Assembly (NCBI GenBank): GCA_003331005.1
Contig: QENC01000001.1
Coordinates: 248,001 to 312,000 of the forward strand
Direction: 5' to 3'
Source: Candidatus Tokpelaia sp. JSC085
Lineage (GTDB): Bacteria; Pseudomonadota; Alphaproteobacteria; Rhizobiales; Rhizobiaceae
DNA length: 64,000 nucleotides
The stretch's first letter is position 1. Each line of letters opens with the position of its first letter. A program made the translations under genes and the position numbers. The notes beneath the pieces were generated by a model. It did not search any database, was not told the origin of the DNA, and saw only the letters and a program-made list of their open reading frames with translations. Below are positions 62,072 through 64,000 of this stretch, one piece after another.

Positions 62072-63199
62072 TTAACATGAAATGTAGTTATTTAATAATG
62101 TAAAGACCATAAATAAAAAAACCAAGATAAAGCCTGTGCGAAAAATAATCGTTTGAACACGCAAAGGTACGGGGCGACCAGTGACACCCTCCAGCAGATA
62201 AAAAATCAGATATCCACCATCAAGCGGGGGTATTGGTAGCAAATTAAACAGTCCTATGCTGATAGAAAAAAAGGCTGCAAGCTGCAATAATGCTAGCAGG
62301 CCGAAATCGCTCACCTTCCAGGCAATTTGTGCACTACGCAGTGGGCCGCTCAACTGACAGCGGTCCCCTCTCCCCTGGATAAATCTGCCGATAACCTGCC
62401 CTGTTTGCCGAATAATATAGGTACTATCATGTATTCCCTGTCTGAAAGATTCAAAAAGATTATAATCAATCTTATGTATATTTTCAGGATTGCTAGACCC
62501 GACAATGCCAATACGGCCTACATGAATGGGATTCCCAAAACCGTCATCTGTCCTCTCAACCTCTGGTCTTACAATCATTTCAAGAGAATGCCCTTGACGC
62601 ATTATGGTAAAATTTACAGGATCATCAGCATGAATCATGACATAATGGGCAACTTCCCCAAAGCTGCTGACAGGGTTTCCCTGCATTGTTAAGAATCGGT
62701 CGCCGGGTTTAAAACCAGCCCGTGCCGCGGGGGAATCAGGCAGCACGTCTGTTACCACAGGTATGATGATTGTTCGCCCAAAGAAAAAAAACAGAATAGA
62801 CAGAACAAAGACTGTAAATAAGGTATTAAAAAAAGGCCCGGCAAATACAGTTGCTGCACGTTTCCATACATGAGCCTCTGGAAAAGAGTTTCCTGGAAAC
62901 TTCCTTTCATCGTGCTCAGAAGGGAAACCAGCTGCATCCTGATCGCCTAAAAATCGAACATATCCACCGAAAGGCAGAGCTGCTACACGCCAGCGTGTCC
63001 CATATTTATCTACGAAACCACAAATCTCTGGACCAAAACCAATCGAAAAAACAGAAGCGCTGATACCACACCATCGAGCGACCAAATAATGGCCTATTTC
63101 ATGTACGAAAACGATCAGTACTAAGACCCCAAGCACACAGATAAGATGAAGAACCGTATCATAAAAAAACATCAGGGCAAATTCAAAATATTCCAACAA
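62072..63199 (-). CDS. rseP: Site-2 intramembrane protease RseP
   Basis: RseP (375 residues) cleaves membrane-bound anti-sigma factors and signal-peptide remnants within the membrane. The zinc motif HEIGH is at residues 33-37 in the first helix. One PDZ domain is visible in the middle (VTDVLPDSPAARAGFKPGDRF). The last metal-site stretch NLLPIPPLDGGYL lies in the third helix. The start is TTG; two adjacent TTG codons (63199 and 63196) follow GGAG, while the next ATG nine codons in has no ribosome-binding site. It lies between cdsA and bamA. Confidence 0.95.
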   Translation of the reverse strand: MLEYFEFALMFFYDTVLHLICVLGVLVLIVFVHEIGHYLVARWCGISASVFSIGFGPEICGFVDKYGTRWRVAALPFGGYVRFLGDQDAAGFPSEHDERKFPGNSFPEAHVWKRAATVFAGPFFNTLFTVFVLSILFFFFGRTIIIPVVTDVLPDSPAARAGFKPGDRFLTMQGNPVSSFGEVAHYVMIHADDPVNFTIMRQGHSLEMIVRPEVERTDDGFGNPIHVGRIGIVGSSNPENIHKIDYNLFESFRQGIHDSTYIIRQTGQVIGRFIQGRGDRCQLSGPLRSAQIAWKVSDFGLLALLQLAAFFSISIGLFNLLPIPPLDGGYLIFYLLEGVTGRPVPLRVQTIIFRTGFILVFLFMVFTLLNNYISC

Positions 63200-63304
63200 T
63201 CACTCCGGCATTTTTGGATTTTTACAAGCTGTTACTTGATAAAATTGCAGAAAACTGATTCTGTAAAAAATACATTGTGTAAGCAGGTCAGTATGCCAGA
63301 TTTT

Positions 63305-64000
63305 TTACAAAAAATAAAACAGATTTGAAGGTCTACCTGGTCCAGCAACAACAGATCCGATTATGTATAAGGCAATTGATGCGGGGATCAAGCCGTCGAC
63401 ACGATCTAAAACGCCGCCATGACCGGGGAGGATAGCTCCCGAGTCCTTTACATGAAAACGACGCTTAAGCCACGATTCCCCTAAATCACCAATTTGTGAA
63501 ATAACAGAAAGAAACAGGGCCAATATAAAAAAAGTAATACTGCTAGTAGCTCTACTAGCATTCATGATCAGCATCGCAGTACAGATGCCTGCACCGATAC
63601 CAACTGCTGCTCCGCCAAGAGCACCTGACCAGGTCTTTTTAGGTGACCATATAGGAGCAAGTTTTGGCCCGCCAAGAGTCCCTCCAAAAAAATAGGCGCC
63701 AATATCCGTTCCCCAAACGACAGCATAGAGAAAACAAACGCTACTTAACCCAAGAGAATCATTGCCACGTAGCATATCTAATGTAAAAACAAACATACAT
63801 GAATAAATAAAGCCACCAGCAATCCAACCGGTATGACTCCTCGATAACAGAATAAGAAAAAGAAGTCCTGTGAGGAATGCGAGAACAGGAATCCAAATGG
63901 ACAGGCTGTAGCTGAACAACAAGATAATACAAACAATCACATAACAAATCCATCCATAAACCCGTGTCAAAAAATCTTGCAATGGCAGGACAAGTTTATT
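63305..64000 (-). CDS. cdsA: Phosphatidate cytidylyltransferase, start outside the window
   Basis: CdsA makes CDP-diacylglycerol from phosphatidate and CTP at the inner membrane. Multiple membrane helices are visible, with SPKKTWSGALGG, SQIGDLGESWLKRRFHVKD and the family signature SGAILPGHGGVLDRVDGLIP near the C-terminus. The frame is open to the window edge, and the family is about 270 residues, so roughly 30-40 N-terminal residues are missing; the internal TTG at 63982 should not be taken as the start. It precedes rseP by 105 bp. Confidence 0.93.
   Translation of the reverse strand, partial: NKLVLPLQDFLTRVYGWICYVIVCIILLFSYSLSIWIPVLAFLTGLLFLILLSRSHTGWIAGGFIYSCMFVFTLDMLRGNDSLGLSSVCFLYAVVWGTDIGAYFFGGTLGGPKLAPIWSPKKTWSGALGGAAVGIGAGICTAMLIMNASRATSSITFFILALFLSVISQIGDLGESWLKRRFHVKDSGAILPGHGGVLDRVDGLIPASIALYIIGSVVAGPGRPSNLFYFL

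Noticed and set aside
1-64000. CRISPR arrays, insertion sequences, prophage, rRNA genes
   Set aside because: No regularly spaced repeats, transposase or phage proteins, or rRNA-like sequence were seen.

Overview
The window reads as a chromosomal segment of an alphaproteobacterium of the order Hyphomicrobiales (Rhizobiales). Diagnostic neighbourhoods are atpI-B-E-F'-F, tilS-ftsH-glmM, trpF-B-A-accD-folC, trxB-lsrB/vtlR, argH-lptM-lysA, ribD-ribE-ribH-nusB and cdsA-rseP-bamA-lpxD-fabZ-lpxA-lpxI-lpxB next to gltX-gltA. By eye the DNA is moderately AT-rich, intergenic gaps are long and often degenerate, and several genes usually found in these clusters are absent from their places (nrdR, trxA, pal/cpoB, ihfA). 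This suggests, as inference only, a host-associated, genome-eroding relative of the Bartonella/Brucella group that still makes tryptophan, arginine, lysine, riboflavin, purines and lipid A.

Layout. 1-131: 3' end of a Maf pyrophosphatase gene. 387-2981: clpB behind a likely heat-shock promoter. 3213-5855 (minus): F0 part of ATP synthase. 6139-9852 (minus): der, a TPR membrane protein, nhaA. 9853-10582: 730 bp non-coding with two inverted repeats, then tRNA-Arg(ACG). 10989-15587: a cyclic beta-1,2-glucan synthase that stops before the usual C-terminal GH94 phosphorylase half. 16088-18118: pncB and a lipoprotein transglycosylase. 18175-28457 (minus): glmM, ftsH, tilS, a possible 48-residue ORF, folC, accD, trpA, trpB, trpF. 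28751-35356: DUF1127 protein, purH, htpX, SDHAF4-like protein (plus strand), lsrB/vtlR, trxB, a quinone oxidoreductase. 35783-38758 (plus): argH, lptM, lysA. 39122-46739: fabH, plsX, DUF177, bamE (plus), nusB, ribH, ribE, ribD, glyA. 46926-54888: argC, ctaA, a Tat-type L,D-transpeptidase, hemB, gltX, gltA. 54914-64000 (minus): lpxB, lpxI, lpxA, fabZ, lpxD, bamA, rseP, cdsA (runs off the window).

A large share of the genes serves the envelope: lipid A (lpxA/B/D/I, fabZ), outer-membrane assembly (bamA, bamE, lptM), peptidoglycan (glmM, L,D-transpeptidase, lytic transglycosylase), phospholipid and fatty acid supply (plsX, fabH, accD, cdsA), membrane proteolysis (ftsH, htpX, rseP) and periplasmic glucan (ndvB).

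The most unusual observations are (i) the glucan synthase ending at a domain border, so that chain-length trimming would be missing; (ii) two intergenic regions (15940-15993 and 28580-28638) that carry near-identical short copies of the inside of glmM and trpF; and (iii) a 15-bp inverted repeat 98 bp apart upstream of clpB whose right arm holds the -35 half of the putative RpoH promoter. No CRISPR array, insertion sequence, prophage or rRNA gene was seen.
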